From the NCBI RefSeq assembly GCF_964019385.1, contig NC_088649.1, positions 24,322,802 through 24,386,801 on the forward strand: 64,000 nt of DNA, read 5' to 3'. Made by a program: the position numbers and the translations under genes. The DNA is from Sycon ciliatum. Taxonomy: Eukaryota; Porifera; Calcarea; Leucosolenida; Sycettidae. Of this stretch, positions 52,011-63,617 are shown one piece after another. How positions within the stretch are numbered: the stretch's first letter is position 1; every line of letters starts with the position of its first letter. The notes under the pieces were generated by a model. That model was not told the DNA's origin and searched no databases. It was given only the letters and a program-made list of their open reading frames with translations.

Positions 52011-53205
52011 ATTTTAAATCCAAAGCATACTGACTGCGGAAGCTGTCTGTGAAGCGTGAAGTGGGTGAGAGAAGAGAATGTCTTGTTTTGCGGGCAGTGC
52101 ACTTGCACCGTACAGATCAACCATCCATGAAAGTCAAACATAGTGTAGCCATAATTCAAACATGGCGGAATCCCACAGCAGGGAGTATCCTTATTTGATT
52201 CTATAATTATGTGCTGTGTCAAACCTGGCTCTGATATGCATAGAGTCACCAAAATACATGCCACGTGTCATCACAGCCCAAGTTGGTTGTGTGAAAGTGG
52301 GAAGTCCTTCCACAACTGATCTGCCATCTGGTGCTAGGAGTTTGGACAGTTGGGTTGATTTCCTGCTGCCTGGCTCAACAGGAGATGTCCGGTCTTGATA
52401 GGTGTTTGGACAGCTGCTGGGACATGTATTCCTGGTGTGCTCTTGTTCTGGTGTTCGTGACGAACACCTGGTTGGACGAACACCTGCCCTGGAGTGTCAC
52501 ACTCCTCTTTAGGTAGGGGCTAGTGGGCTTCATTTCATGTGTATGTCCTTTCTGATGAGTTCAGCACAAGAGAGTTTGGTAGTTCAATGTGTCAGGTCAT
52601 GTGTGTGTGAGCGTAATGAGCTCTCTGTACATCAGCGGACGTGGTTTTTGCCTGGTCCGGCCATACCCTATATACCATACGTTATGTATGATCACGCTGG
52701 TACACATGACCTGCTCAGCAGTAAACAGGCGTTGATGGTCCAAGAGTGAGCCAGGCCATGGCCCGACCAGCCAGACAGGTTCTGCCGATCCTGGTAGTGA
52801 CAGCAAACCCAACAGTAGATCTGGTTGCTGTGTGATCAGTATGGTCCTTGTCCTAGTCTCAGCATCATTGTCTTTTCATTACTATTTTATGAGTTGGGTA
52901 TGTGCATATAGTAAAAATAAATAAATTAAAAATCCCTGTGAGCGCCACTTCTCTCATAGCATTTCAGTGTTTCTGGCAGCAGACAGTCTGATGTAAATGA
53001 GCTGTGCCTGCAGGCTATTTCTGCACAGTATCAGCTAGAGAAGTGACACTCTTCTCTTGGAAATGGGCGAATTGCTTGTGTCTGCTAGCTCAACCTGCCC
53101 TGCTTCTGTGTTTATTTGGCCTGCCAGAGGCCAGCAGAAGAAGTGGCAAGTGCTTGCAGATGTTCAGTACCTGAGCCTGTTGCTGCTGCTGCTACTACTG
53201 TCTAT
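52011..53205. other. No recognisable feature
   Basis: Unassigned sequence; a short inverted word pair (GTTCGTGACGAAC near 52451) is the only structure seen. Confidence 0.4.
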
Positions 53206-53207
53206 GT

Positions 53208-53243
<36 letters not shown>
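53208..53243. repeat. (TG)n microsatellite
   Basis: TG dinucleotide array. Confidence 0.95.
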
Positions 53244-53245
<2 letters not shown>

Positions 53246-53520
53246 GGGTAACTGCAGTTGGATCCCAGGACGGATACCCTGATGCCGTCAATCCTTTTTC
53301 TGCACCTTGTCCTCACCCACTTACTGAGGTGTGGTGAGCCCATAAGTGGGATCATTTTCAAGTCCACCCAGAGTTTTGGGGATTTCAGGGGGTGTCGGCC
53401 GTTGGGTGGTTCAATAGCCAATTGAGTCATCTTTCCAAGATTCCTTTTGAGTCTCTCTCCCCTCTCCCGGGGAGACCCACGTGACCAGTTTTGGCAGTGA
53501 GCAACAAGTAAGTACAAGTA

Positions 53521-53524
<4 letters not shown>

Positions 53525-53607
<83 letters not shown>
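53525..53607. repeat. (TG)n microsatellite
   Basis: TG dinucleotide array of ~80 bp with one TT interruption. Confidence 0.95.
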
Positions 53608-53874
53608 AGGGAGGGGTGTGGTGCTTGTTTTAGCTCAATCATGTCCAGTGTCTGTTGGTGCCACTAGGTATTTGTGTATTGTGCGTGCTGCTCAAGCATC
53701 AAGCCTTTCCCGTGTGGTGTGAATTAGCTATCGTAATCCTGTGACAGAACTGAAGACCTGCTGAAATTGATAGGTCACACGATGGAACAGCTCTGACATA
53801 CAACTAAGTACTTGATCATCTCACTCAAGAAAAGTCTGTACGAAATATGGATGTGAATACTATTGATTTGTAGA

Positions 53875-53995
53875 AAAGAATAGGACTAAGGAACTACAAG
53901 TTACGCTATAATGTCCACTAACAGCACCAGTTACTTGGTCCTTTTCTTTTCTATAAATTTATCCCTGGCTCTCCGTCCGAGTCCATTATTGATTT
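53875..53995. repeat. Dispersed hairpin repeat family, copy
   Basis: Contains AAGGAACTACAAGTTACGCT, TAATGTCCACTAAC, then TTGGTCCTTTTCTTTTC and the family word CCTGGCTCTCCGTCCGAGT. Same order as 56569-56805; the second hairpin arm is largely lost. Confidence 0.65.
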
Positions 53996-54277
53996 GGCTT
54001 GATACCAGTGTAGTGAGGTTGCCAGTAGGTAGATGGTTTCCTCCGTAGGCTAAGCTACGTCTAAACAATCAATCAGAGCTAAGGGGGTTGTCGCAAAATC
54101 GTCCAGGAAAGGAACATCACTCGTTTCGTACTCTGACCTGCATTCCGAGATGAATGCAGTTTGCTATCCTGGACGACGCAAATCGGATGCATGCACGGGT
54201 ACAGTTCCAGTTGATTTTAGATATCACCCCACCCACCTCCCACCCACCTCCCACCCACGCACTGAATGATAAATGTA

Positions 54278-54465
54278 CAGTCAGACCTCGCTTATCCGGT
54301 CCTCTTTTATCCGGATCCCTCGCCATGCGGAAGAAAATCGCTGGTTACGGATTTACAGCATATGCCATGCATGCATATAGTATGTGTGTTCGATTATCCG
54401 ATTCCGTCGCCTATCCGGATATTTTTGTTGAAAACAGATGTGTGTGGTTATGCGAGGTCTGACTC
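54278..54465. mobile_element. Tigger/pogo-like MITE, CAGTCAGACC ends (188 bp)
   Basis: CAGTCAGACCTCGCTTATCC at the left and the complement of GAGTCAGACCTCGCATAACC at the right, flanked by TA on both sides. A partial copy is at 1848-1945. Confidence 0.8.
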
Positions 54466-54647
54466 TACCATGAAACTTGTCCAATGCAACCGCTCAAGGA
54501 ACTTGACAAATCTGGCCTCCGTGTACAGGTGGTCTCCTTATCCAGGGGGAATTTGACTGGAAAGGACACCCTTTGTTCCTAGCTGCAGTGGTCTTATAGG
54601 ACAGGTGGTCACATTGTCAGAGTGGGTGCCTTGACAGGTTTTACTGT

Positions 54648-54882
54648 GCTGTGTAAGCAGAAAATATTCGTCTGGAGTTTAATTTGAACTCGGAATTTAA
54701 TTTCATCTTTTTTGTCCAAGGAGCTGTTGGAGTAAATCAAATGCCGGACTGATGACGATTTGTCCAGCTTTTCAATACACTCTTGTGATCCATGGACGAA
54801 ATTTACAACCGGATGAACTCCCTTTCGTTGGAGTTGGACGAAATTATTGACCTACGAAAATGTCTACCTGGACAGTACTTGT
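54648..54882 (-). mobile_element. ~230-bp MITE with ACTGTA-GCAGAA ends, copy 2
   Basis: Reverse-complement relative of 51468-51688, with shared blocks CCATGGACGAAATTT, TTTTCAATACACTCTT and GAATTTAATTT. Right end carries CTGGACAGTAC. Confidence 0.65.
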
Positions 54883-55376
54883 GGTTGCTATTTCCAAAGG
54901 CTTGCATTGTAGTGCAGTAGTACTAGTAGTACTGGACAGTGCAGATAGAAACCTGGTTGCAGCTGCTTGTCTCGGAGTGCGTTGTGTACATTTGAGTGAA
55001 TGCCCGTGTGTGTATTGGTGTTTATACGTGTGTAGGGGTGATCAAGTGTGTCTTTCTAGTGTTGATGAGCCGGCCATCTGCCCAGAGACCAAGTGAGCAT
55101 GTGTTGGCAGACATACCTGTGGCTAGGTGATCTTCAGCAGCTGTGTACGTGCCTGACACATGTGATGTACATGTAGTGTATAGCTGGTGTAGGTGTGAGA
55201 GAGCTGCTGCTGCTGCTGCATGCTGCTCTGTCACTGTTTATTATGTTGTCTGCTACAAAGTGGCCCTTGGCAGCCCACTTGAGCTGGGCTCCTTGCAAAT
55301 TACCAACCTCACGCCACTGTGGCCACTGTGCCAGCGCACTGTTTACACCGAGTGTGTTCGCCTGCACACTCCTGTA
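54883..55376. other. No recognisable feature
   Basis: Unassigned sequence with a short GCTGCTGCTGCT run near 55204. Confidence 0.4.
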
Positions 55377-55844
55377 CAGTTGTCCCCTCTCTAATCCGGC
55401 ACTTGTTTATCCAGCACCCTTGCAAACCAGCACACTTTCTGGCAAAATGGATTTTTTCAGTTCATTTTCTACGCTTTAATCCGGCACTTGAATTCCGCCT
55501 CCAGCAGCGATTTTCTGCAACAAATCACTCAAACTGTACACAATTCGATTTTCTAATCCAGCAGTTGTACATCGCATACCGTCAGGGAGCATTGTAACAT
55601 ACACAACACATGTAACATACACTTGGGAATATCCTACGCACTCGTATTCCCAAGTGTATGTTATAGATATGCATTCCACGAAGTGCTTGGATTGACACAG
55701 AAAATCGCTACGTTTTGACGTACGACACAAACATGTACGTTAATAGGTGGGCCGGGTCGGAGGGCAGGATTTTTAATCCAGCACCCTTGTTTATCCAGCA
55801 GAAAATGCCGTTGCAAAAGGTGCCGGATTAGAGAGGGACGACTG
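55377..55844. mobile_element. Tigger/pogo-like MITE, CAGTTGTCCC ends (468 bp)
   Basis: Left CAGTTGTCCCCTCTCTAATC, right the complement of CAGTCGTCCCTCTCTAATCC, flanked by TA (55375-55376, 55845-55846). Repeated 'AATCC.GCAC/TTATCCAGCA' words inside. At its centre is a perfect 19-bp hairpin (55613-55631 with 55645-55663). Confidence 0.8.
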
Positions 55845-55928
55845 TACTATAGATCACAGTCCCCTGTGCTCTCTCAGTATCTGTGCCAGGGACACAGGCC
55901 GGACTAACTCACAGTCAGCCTCGTGAAT

Positions 55929-56165
55929 CACCACCTTGGGTGAGGGGTTACACACAGATCTGGCTATGCGTGGAAGACCTAATTGACTTATAACCTTGAG
56001 TGAGGGGTTACACACAGATCTGGCTATGCGTGGAAGACCTAATTGACTTATAACCTTGAGTGAGGCGTTACACACAGATCTGGCTATGAAAAGAAGATGT
56101 AATGATGTAGGTTTGACTTGCAACCTTGGGCGAGGGGTTACACACAGATCTGGCTATGCCTGGAA
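55929..56165. repeat. Tandem repeat, ~4 copies of a 60-bp unit
   Basis: Unit contains GTGAGGGGTTACACACAGAT and CTGGCTATGCGTGGAAGACC. The first copies are near-identical, the last diverges (AATGATGTAGGTTT insert). Confidence 0.9.
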
Positions 56166-56568
56166 GACCTAATGATGTAGGTTTAACTGAAAAATGTGTT
56201 TATCTGGAACACTGTTTTATGTTGCTTGGGCTAGGCATTACTAGTACAGCAGGACAGTAGTAGATTTCAGCTGGTACCCTTGTTGGCAATGGGAGCCTCC
56301 TCTAGCGGGAAGTTTGACGTGACGTGCAGAATGATGGTGGTATGGATTATGAGAGCTGGGGCTCCCAGAATCAAGCAGATGGTTGCAACAGCCATTGGCA
56401 ACTATAGATCCTCTATTTTTGGGCCCACACCGAACAGAGCTAGCCTTAGTTAGTGTTATCAGTGTTGCCCACTTGAGCTCAGACATGACATGCTCAAGTG
56501 CCTGCCCTGCCAACCTCCCGTCTCTCACCCAACCACCGTATGCAAAGCCTATGACTTACCATTGTCAA

Positions 56569-56805
56569 GAAAAGGACCAAGGAACTACAAGTTACGCTAT
56601 AATGTCCACTAACACCACCAGCTACTTGACAATCAGCTCATGCCATGACAATACACAAAACTGACCGACAGCACTGACGTCCTACAACTACTTGTAACTG
56701 GCTATCAGTTCTAACATTATAGCGTAACTTGTAGTTCCTTGGTCCTTTTCTTTATTATATATTTACTGTAGTAATCCTTGGCTCTCCATCCCAGTCTTAC
56801 TTACG
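56569..56805. repeat. Dispersed hairpin repeat family, full hairpin
   Basis: Arm 56569-56614 (AAGGAACTACAAGTTACGCT, TAATGTCCACTAAC) is mirrored at 56712-56757, followed by the family word TTGGCTCTCCATCCCAGT. A longer-looped relative of 2540-2712. Confidence 0.7.
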
Positions 56806-57609
56806 ATTGTAGCTGGACTAGCAGGTATCTGTACACAGGGCAGCAGCACAGCACGGAGAGCTCAGAACCTTCAGTGGTACCCTAAAGGTACCCTGGATTA
56901 TGACAAGGAGACTCTCCCTACCCTACCCCGCCACCACCCAATTTTCACAAACCCCTTATGAAATCGTGGATGCGCTCAACCCAGAAAACGGGACAGTTAC
57001 CTCGGTCCGAAATAGGTAGGTATGTCTCTTGCATTTGATACAAGGGAAGCCAAGAGCTAGAGAAGGAGATTAACATTGTACAGACCTGGCAGTGTGATGA
57101 TAACCAGGAGTTTAGCCCATCTAATCATGGCTATAGCGTATAGTGTAGGACAATGCAGTGTTCTAGGTAGGCTGCGGCACGATTGAAGCAAGTCGCCGAC
57201 ACTTGCAGTTTATACTAAACCTTATACTGCTACCCGCAGACCTTGAAAGAATGCCAGGTCTGGAGAGCTAGCCATAATAGCGTATTATCATCAGTGTTGA
57301 CTTGTTCAAGAGGCCTCTTAGCAGTGCAGGGCACTCCTCTGTGATTGCGTGTCAGTACTCGTAGAGTGGGCTCTCTCAATCATGTGTGAGCTCAATTGTC
57401 TCCTCTTTGACGTTTGAGTGCTCCTGTCATGTCTGCCCAGCTGGATAGGAAATGGGCCAGCAGGGGGCTGAGTGAATGCTTTGCTGTGCAGCATTCCCAC
57501 CATCTGTTACAGTACTGTGGAATGTCCCCCCCCTCTAGCGGTCTCTCTGCCGCTCTCCATCAATTCATGGTACAGTGTATGCGTACTGTGTGTATGAAGA
57601 CTACAGTGT
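56806..57609. other. No recognisable feature
   Basis: Unassigned sequence; only short frames. Confidence 0.4.
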
Positions 57610-57705
57610 AACTAACTTCAGTATAAGGCACACTGGATATAGCAAACTTCAGTATAAGGTACACTGGATATAGCAAACTTCAGTATAAGGTACACTGGAT
57701 ATAAC
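57610..57705. repeat. Tandem repeat, 3 copies of a ~31-bp unit
   Basis: Unit AACTTCAGTATAAGGTACAC followed by TGGATATAGCA. Confidence 0.9.
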
Positions 57706-58039
57706 ATACTTTTCTCTGTCCATTGGATTCAAAGCACTGTTTTGAGGACCATGCTTGCCAGTCTTGGCAGTGTGCTGCTGTGCTCAGGACAGTCAGGTGC
57801 TGTCTAGTGCCGCGTCCATCCAGGCCTCTGCACTGGTGAAGACATGTGAGAGATCAGATAAAGGGTACTCAGATCGCACAGAAGATGATGGGGAGTTGTG
57901 GTCCCATTGCATGTACATGTATGTGAGTGTTTTGTTAAAGAGAGCAATCACCAAGCACACTCCCAATGTGAATAAACAGTAGAATTCTGATAAAAGTACC
58001 ATCACGACAATAGAAAATGGTTTTAATATCCAGCGTTAT

Positions 58040-58242
58040 TCATGTAAAACTTGTGTTTGCCAGAAGGCTGTACCAAACAGAATCTTGTCTTGACCGGGCA
58101 AATGTTCATGCACCAAAGTGCTGTGGATCAAACGTGCATCCCTGGATTGTGGGGGGGGGGGGGGGGGGGGGGATCTTTTCACATCAGGACAGTTTGCACT
58201 GCACCAAGGGAGAACCCCGCAGGTCATGTTTTACTGTACTGC
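58040..58242. mobile_element. Degenerate CAGTAAAAC-type MITE with poly-G tract
   Basis: Left GTAAAACTTGTGTTTGCC and right complement of CAGTAAAACATGACCTGC. Internal block GGGCAAATGTTCATGCACC and CCAAAGTGCTGTG recur at 58518-58686. A run of ~22 G (58151-58172) lies inside. Confidence 0.55.
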
Positions 58243-58329
58243 AATAGTAAGCAAGATGCCCATCCCCCATCCCCCCACCCACCCACCCACCCATCGCCCT
58301 TAGGCCACACTAAGCAAGAATGCCAGTAC

Positions 58330-58512
58330 TACTCAGAGTACTAATACATCAGAGTACTAATACATCAGAGTACTAATACATCAGAGTACTAATACATCAG
58401 AGTACTAACACATCAGAGTACTAATACATCAGAGTACTAATACATCAGAGTACTAATACATCAGAGTACTAATACATCAGAGTACTAATACATCAGAGTA
58501 CTAATATATCAT
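58330..58512. repeat. Tandem repeat, ~11 copies of a 16-bp unit
   Basis: Unit CAGAGTACTAATACAT, nearly perfect. Confidence 0.95.
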
Positions 58513-58517
58513 TACAT

Positions 58518-58686
58518 GTAGAGTAAAATCTGTGTTTGCCCGACCCTGTAGTACCAAGTGGAATCCTGTATTGAAGGGACCAATCAATCTTCATCATGGC
58601 ACCAAAGCGCTGTGTCCTATCAGGATAGATTCTCGGCTACGCCAAGGCCCACAAGGGTGTCCTGTTAGAGCCGGTTTTACTGTACT
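58518..58686. mobile_element. Degenerate CAGTAAAAC-type MITE
   Basis: Left AGTAAAATCTGTGTTTGCCC and right complement of CAGTAAAACCGGCTCTAAC. Related to 58040-58242 and to the elements at 10295 and 19326. Confidence 0.55.
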
Positions 58687-59315
58687 TGTCCAGCGTGTAC
58701 ATGTACATGTATGCCCAGCACATCTAGGGATTGTAGATCATGGTTACTTGACGGAAGATGCACTGCTATCTGCACTTTGGTGGTGCCTAATGAATTCCAG
58801 TTCAGACATGGATAATAATTATAGCAGACCCCAGTTGGCTGCATACCCCTGTTCCGTTTTTCCTTTGTGCTAGGAATCGGCTTCCTGGAGAGAGAGAGGG
58901 GGGGGGGGGGTATTCATGAGGGCTTACTCATTGTTCCAGGCAGGTCAGATGCTTCCACACCACATGCCACAAGCTCCAATGACTAATTACTCGGGGAGGT
59001 GTACTTCAGATTGTGACATTGACACCACTATCTGAGTTTGTACATGTGTAAATGCACTTGTGCAGTGGCTGCCACGGGGGCTATATTTAGACCTGCCTGA
59101 AAGGCTGGGGCACTGTGATTGTGCTGGGCTGGCTCCACACGGCACTTGAATCCTTTCAGAGGTAATCAGTGAATCAGTGCCAGACAGCGTGCCTGGCCAG
59201 GGCAGATGTGCGCTGCTTGAACCAATCTGCCGCACCTTGCTCTCTACTTGCTGAGCTATGCCTATGGCCACTGGTCGAGTGCTTCCACTGCTTCGGCTGC
59301 CATGGCTATGTGTGT
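58687..59315. other. No recognisable gene
   Basis: G-run at 58899-58910. No domain. Confidence 0.4.
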
Positions 59316-59323
59316 CTGTGTGC

Positions 59324-59371
<48 letters not shown>
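59316..59371. repeat. (TG)n microsatellite
   Basis: TG array; frames through it are artefacts. Confidence 0.95.
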
Positions 59372-59377
<6 letters not shown>

Positions 59378-59459
59378 CTGCGTTTGCACCATGATGGTGT
59401 GTGGCTATCTTGTAAAAATGAATAAATAAAACGCTGGCAGTGCAAGTCATGTGTGTGTG

Positions 59460-60189
59460 TGTACACACATATTATTATGACTATTTGCGGGCTGATGTGC
59501 AGCAGTACATTCTGAGGGCTGGTGGCTACACATTGCTTTAGTATAAGTTTAAGTGTGGTATGCTCCACAAGTTGGCCACTGACACGGCTAGCAGAGCATC
59601 CTTTAAGCGAACTAAACCAAGCAAGCGAGTATCACTCAATGTGTACGCAGGAGAGTCATAATACTATTACTCAATGCATGAAAGTCACTCCTACTAGCAT
59701 TCTGCTGCGTTGTTCGTGTTACTGTTAGATTCCCTATGTTACTACGGTTAGCAAGTTAGAGCACTCTGTATCGAGAAGCGGGAAAAGGTGCATGCAGTAA
59801 GTTGTGTATGAGTGCGTGTGTCATGCATATATGGGAGAGAGGTCATTGTAGTGTGTGAGTGCGTGCGTATATGTACATGTACTTGTATATGGAATCTTGA
59901 ACCTAGCAATATAGTAGGAGTAACCATGAGATCTCCCAGCGTGGATACTGTGATTTTTTTAAACACCCTTTTTCATGACTGTCTTCAAAACCGTTTCTCG
60001 GAGAACGAAGCATTGTGACAACTGGCCAGCACAAAGAATCAAGAGATGAACATTTTAAATGTCAATAAAAAACAGGATCCACACCGTGTTTTTCCACCCT
60101 GGTGGGTGGTGTTCTTGTTCATGGTGATAGAACTGTGTCACTAACCTCCTCTGCAACACTGTGTGTGGTAGCCAGTGTTTTACCTCAGG
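59460..60189. other. No recognisable feature
   Basis: Unassigned sequence. Confidence 0.4.
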
Positions 60190-60207
60190 TATGTGTGTGT
60201 GTGCGTT

Positions 60208-60238
<31 letters not shown>

Positions 60239-60272
60239 GTGTGTATGTGTGTTTGTGTGTGTGTGTGTGTTG
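60190..60272. repeat. (TG)n/(CG)n microsatellite
   Basis: TG array with a GCGCGCGCGCG core (60209-60221), a possible Z-DNA former. Confidence 0.9.
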
Positions 60273-61426
60273 TTGTTGGCCTCTAAACCAGTCATATCCC
60301 AATGTCTCCCTATGACTCTGTCCTGTCCGTCTTTATCCAATGTACATGCACTAGTGACACACAATTGAATGCAGAACACAAGCGGGGCTGGACTACACGT
60401 CCACAAACCGTTTATCTGAGAATGCAGCAGTGAAGTCATCATATCAATTGTACTGTGATTATGCTATTGAAACATTTGATCTGAGCATTTACATTCCTCG
60501 GAAAGGCATGCAACATGCTTTAGGACATACAGAATTGCCTAATGGCTTAGGAGATTGGCATCTTCAACCAATGCAGTGCCTCGAGTAAACTCTCTTCCTG
60601 TTTGATATCCATTTCGGGCACGTATGTATGTATCGTTAGTTGGATAGATTCTACTGTGACAGTCTGGCTTGCCGGATAGACTTGGATATCAGATAACCGC
60701 CTGGCTTTCTGGGTATGAAGTTGATTGAGCTTGCTTGAGGTGGAGAGCACATGTACGTTACGAACTAGTTCCATCAGCTGAAGATGGCTCAGCCAACGTA
60801 GCACAGAGACACGCTAATGACAACTACTCGCATCATCTTGTGTATTCTTCGCGCAAAGTATATACCGATAGATTGATGTTTATCTAGCGCTGCTGACATT
60901 ATGCAGAGGAACCATGGGGGGGGGGGGGATCAAGCCTCTGATACTGAGACCTCTGGTCGGCGGAGCTCAATGGGACGCACCACCACACTCCATCATTCAC
61001 CCCAGTGTCTGGAGATATGTGGATTTTGTAGAAAAAAAATACTATAAGTAGGTTCATGGACCAGCCATGTCTCTAGAAAGTAACCTGACTCTTTTTTGCA
61101 TGGGGTGGGATTTGCCCTGCCTTGCGCTTCCTCCCTTCAGCTGTCTCGAAACGGATACGTAATACAGTGCGGTTACTGTAGCAGTGTAGGTGAAACGGTT
61201 CCCTTCTCACTGGATGTCTCCCATGCAGTGGTGGATGTGGATAGTATGTGCAATGGTGCACTGGTGTTCTAGAGTGTGGCCGGGTGGTGGTTGCCAGATC
61301 ATGTGACCTGCTTGTGCACTGTCCCTGGGAGCAGCATATCTACATTCATTATACTGGATGTGTGTTGGTGGATCGATTGAATCATGCAATGTCTGGTCTA
61401 AACAAGTTTAAAAAAGTAAATTATCA
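60273..61426. other. No recognisable gene
   Basis: G-run at 60916-60928. No domain or repeat match. Confidence 0.4.
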
Positions 61427-61490
61427 TGTCTGTTCCCGAAGGGAACTCACGACGGCTGCTAACACCCGGTAAACCCTAGCGACAGATGCA
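61427..61490 (-). repeat. Retroposon 3' end with hairpin, copy 2
   Basis: Matches 21697-21765: GTTCCCGAAGGGAACTCACG, GCTAACACCCGGTAAACCC. On the minus strand it runs into an AT-rich tail (GATAATTTACTTTTTTAAAC). Confidence 0.5.
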
Positions 61491-62640
61491 GCGCCTAACG
61501 GTGGCGCTGCATATCTGGTCTACATCTGGGCCAAATTGTGTTCTTCTGTCTTCCCTCAGTATGTAGGAACTGCATCGATGGGCATGGCATGTGCACTGGT
61601 CATGTGCGCCCATCATATCATACACAACGTGTATGAAAGACCAGTATAATGGCCGGACAAATCGAAAACTGCTTCCGCCAGTCCGGAGCCCATGATCATG
61701 TGGTCTTCAACACGATCTGTTGGAACTAAAGTAGGAAGGACTGTAAAACTGTAAAATTTTCGGTGCAACTGTATGGGCGATTTCGGTAGAGAGACCAGAC
61801 ACCTAAATTTAAATTACACCTAAAAGGCACTAGAGTATGCTAAATTACACCTGAAACCTGGCAGGTCACTGGCACCGAAATGTTAATGCACCTAAAATTG
61901 CATGTTTTACAGTACCCGGCCTGAAACTTGTATGTCTAGCTTTCAGGGATCCACAACCCCACAAGGAGATCATTTGTGTTCTCAAATTTCCATTTGAGCC
62001 TTTGGGTTTCTGCGCACACACGCATACACAAAGGCCAATCCGTATGGGGACATGCATCCATGTTCCATGTGTTTGGCCCCAGCAGTTCGGTTCCTGTCTG
62101 CTGCTGGATCTCCTTACTCAGGTGGTGGTGTGCAAGATTTCCCAGGCCTCCTGGCAACAGTGTCCTCATTAAATTCTATTGGCACAGGGGATGCCAGCAG
62201 CAATCAGGTTGCCAATAGATCACTGTGGAATATTTGTGTAAGGTCGTATGGGCTGTGCGGGATGCAGGAATGTCAGGCTGATGAAGTGACTGTGCTAGGG
62301 TATTTGTGCTTGTGCAATAACTCTGTCAGAGAAATTCACCAGCAGCTGCTCCAGGCCAGCCAAGGCAGCCTCAGCTGTTTACGACCACCGGGGGTTTGTC
62401 CAGCTGCCGCTCAGTGCCTTCTAGACAGCAATTTGCTGCCGGTCTGAAGTGGCACTCTGCCTTTGTGGAATTCCTGTGGCCTGGCCATGGTGGTGGGGGC
62501 TCATGTGCCTGTATTGCATCTGCTGTTGACCACCAATGTGTGATAGTGCAGGGCTGTATGCCATGAATATGGTCCGTAAGGTCCATAACCCTCTCGGTAC
62601 AGTGTATGTGATTATAATGACTACATATTTGTATTCAATG
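61491..62640. other. No recognisable feature
   Basis: Unassigned sequence with short overlapping frames. Confidence 0.4.
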
Positions 62641-62898
62641 CTGTTGGCCATGAGTACCGTGTAGCTAGAGAGAGAGAGAGAGTGTGTGTGCCTGATGTGC
62701 CTGATGTGTTAGTGTGTCAGGCGCCAGTGTCAAGAGGCTCTCTTATCCCTTGCTCATCTCCTCTCTCTCTCTGCTCATGCTGTGTGCACACACCACCCTG
62801 TTCACCCATGCTACTTGCACATAATGTGCTCACCCATGCCGAGACCGTGAAACAATTTTCCATTGGTCCACCAGCCATACCATAGTCTCTCATACCGT

Positions 62899-62946
62899 GT
62901 GTACGATGTGTACGATGTGTACGATGTGTACGATGTGTACGATGTG
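62899..62946. repeat. Tandem repeat, ~5 copies of a 10-bp unit
   Basis: Unit GTGTACGATG. Confidence 0.95.
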
Positions 62947-63049
62947 GCGGGTACACAATACTGTGCCCTCCTCAGTAGCAACATGTGTAGGTGGACAAAA
63001 TTAATAGTTGGTGGGGCCATGTTCCACGGGGCCTGCATGCTCTTTGCAC

Positions 63050-63345
63050 ATTCTCTGTTCCAATGCTGTTTATACATCCCCTGTTCACCAATGCTGTTTG
63101 CACACATCCTCTATTCGCCAATGCTGTTTACACACCCCTGTTCACCAATGCTGTTTGCACACATCCCCTATTCGCCAATGCTGTTTACACACCCCCTGTT
63201 CACCAATGCTGTTTGCACACATCCCCTATTCGCCAATGCTGTTTACACACCCCCTGTTCACCAATGCTGTTTGCACACATCCCCTATTCGCCAATGCTGT
63301 TTACACCCCCCCCTGTTCACCAATGCCGTTTGTACATCCCCTGAT
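63050..63345. repeat. Minisatellite with ~58-bp higher-order unit
   Basis: Alternating ~30-bp and ~28-bp subunits, each containing CCAATGCTGTTT, one with CCCCTATTCG, the other with CCCCTGTTCA. About 4-5 higher-order copies. Three plus-strand frames here are repeat translations. Confidence 0.9.
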
Positions 63346-63454
63346 CGCCCATGCTGATTGCACATGCCTTGTTCTCTTACTCATTCACGGGGCGGGGTGC
63401 ATTATGTTCTGTTTACTACAGTAAACCTTCAGTGAAAAGTACCTCCGAAAGTTC

Positions 63455-63617
63455 GTAAGATCCGTACTCAATGTAAGATCCGTACTCAATGTAAGATCCG
63501 TACTCAATGTAAGATCCGTACTCAATGTAAGATCCGTACTCAATGTAAGATCCGTACTCAATGCAAGATCCGTACTCAATGCAAGATCCGTACTCAATGC
63601 AAGATCCGTACTCAATG
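63455..63617. repeat. Tandem repeat, ~9 copies of an 18-bp unit
   Basis: Unit GATCCGTACTCAATGTAA, with the last three copies carrying GCAA instead of GTAA. A multiple of three, so it gives six-residue periodic frames on the minus strand. It is preceded by CAGTAAACCTTC, like the start of a Tigger-type end. Confidence 0.95.

Noticed and set aside
52545-52585. Hammerhead ribozyme core
   Set aside because: CTGATGAG occurs here and CTGATGA elsewhere (18421, 54747), but no GAAA with a closing stem follows at the needed spacing.
58151-58172. Functional G-quadruplex
   Set aside because: A pure run of ~22 G can form one, but homopolymer G/C runs recur across the window (13064, 18180, 28243, 50163, 60916) and are more simply explained by slippage.
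58330-58512. CRISPR array
   Set aside because: The 16-bp units are contiguous with no spacers, and the DNA is eukaryotic. The same applies to the other tandem arrays (12025, 55929, 63455).
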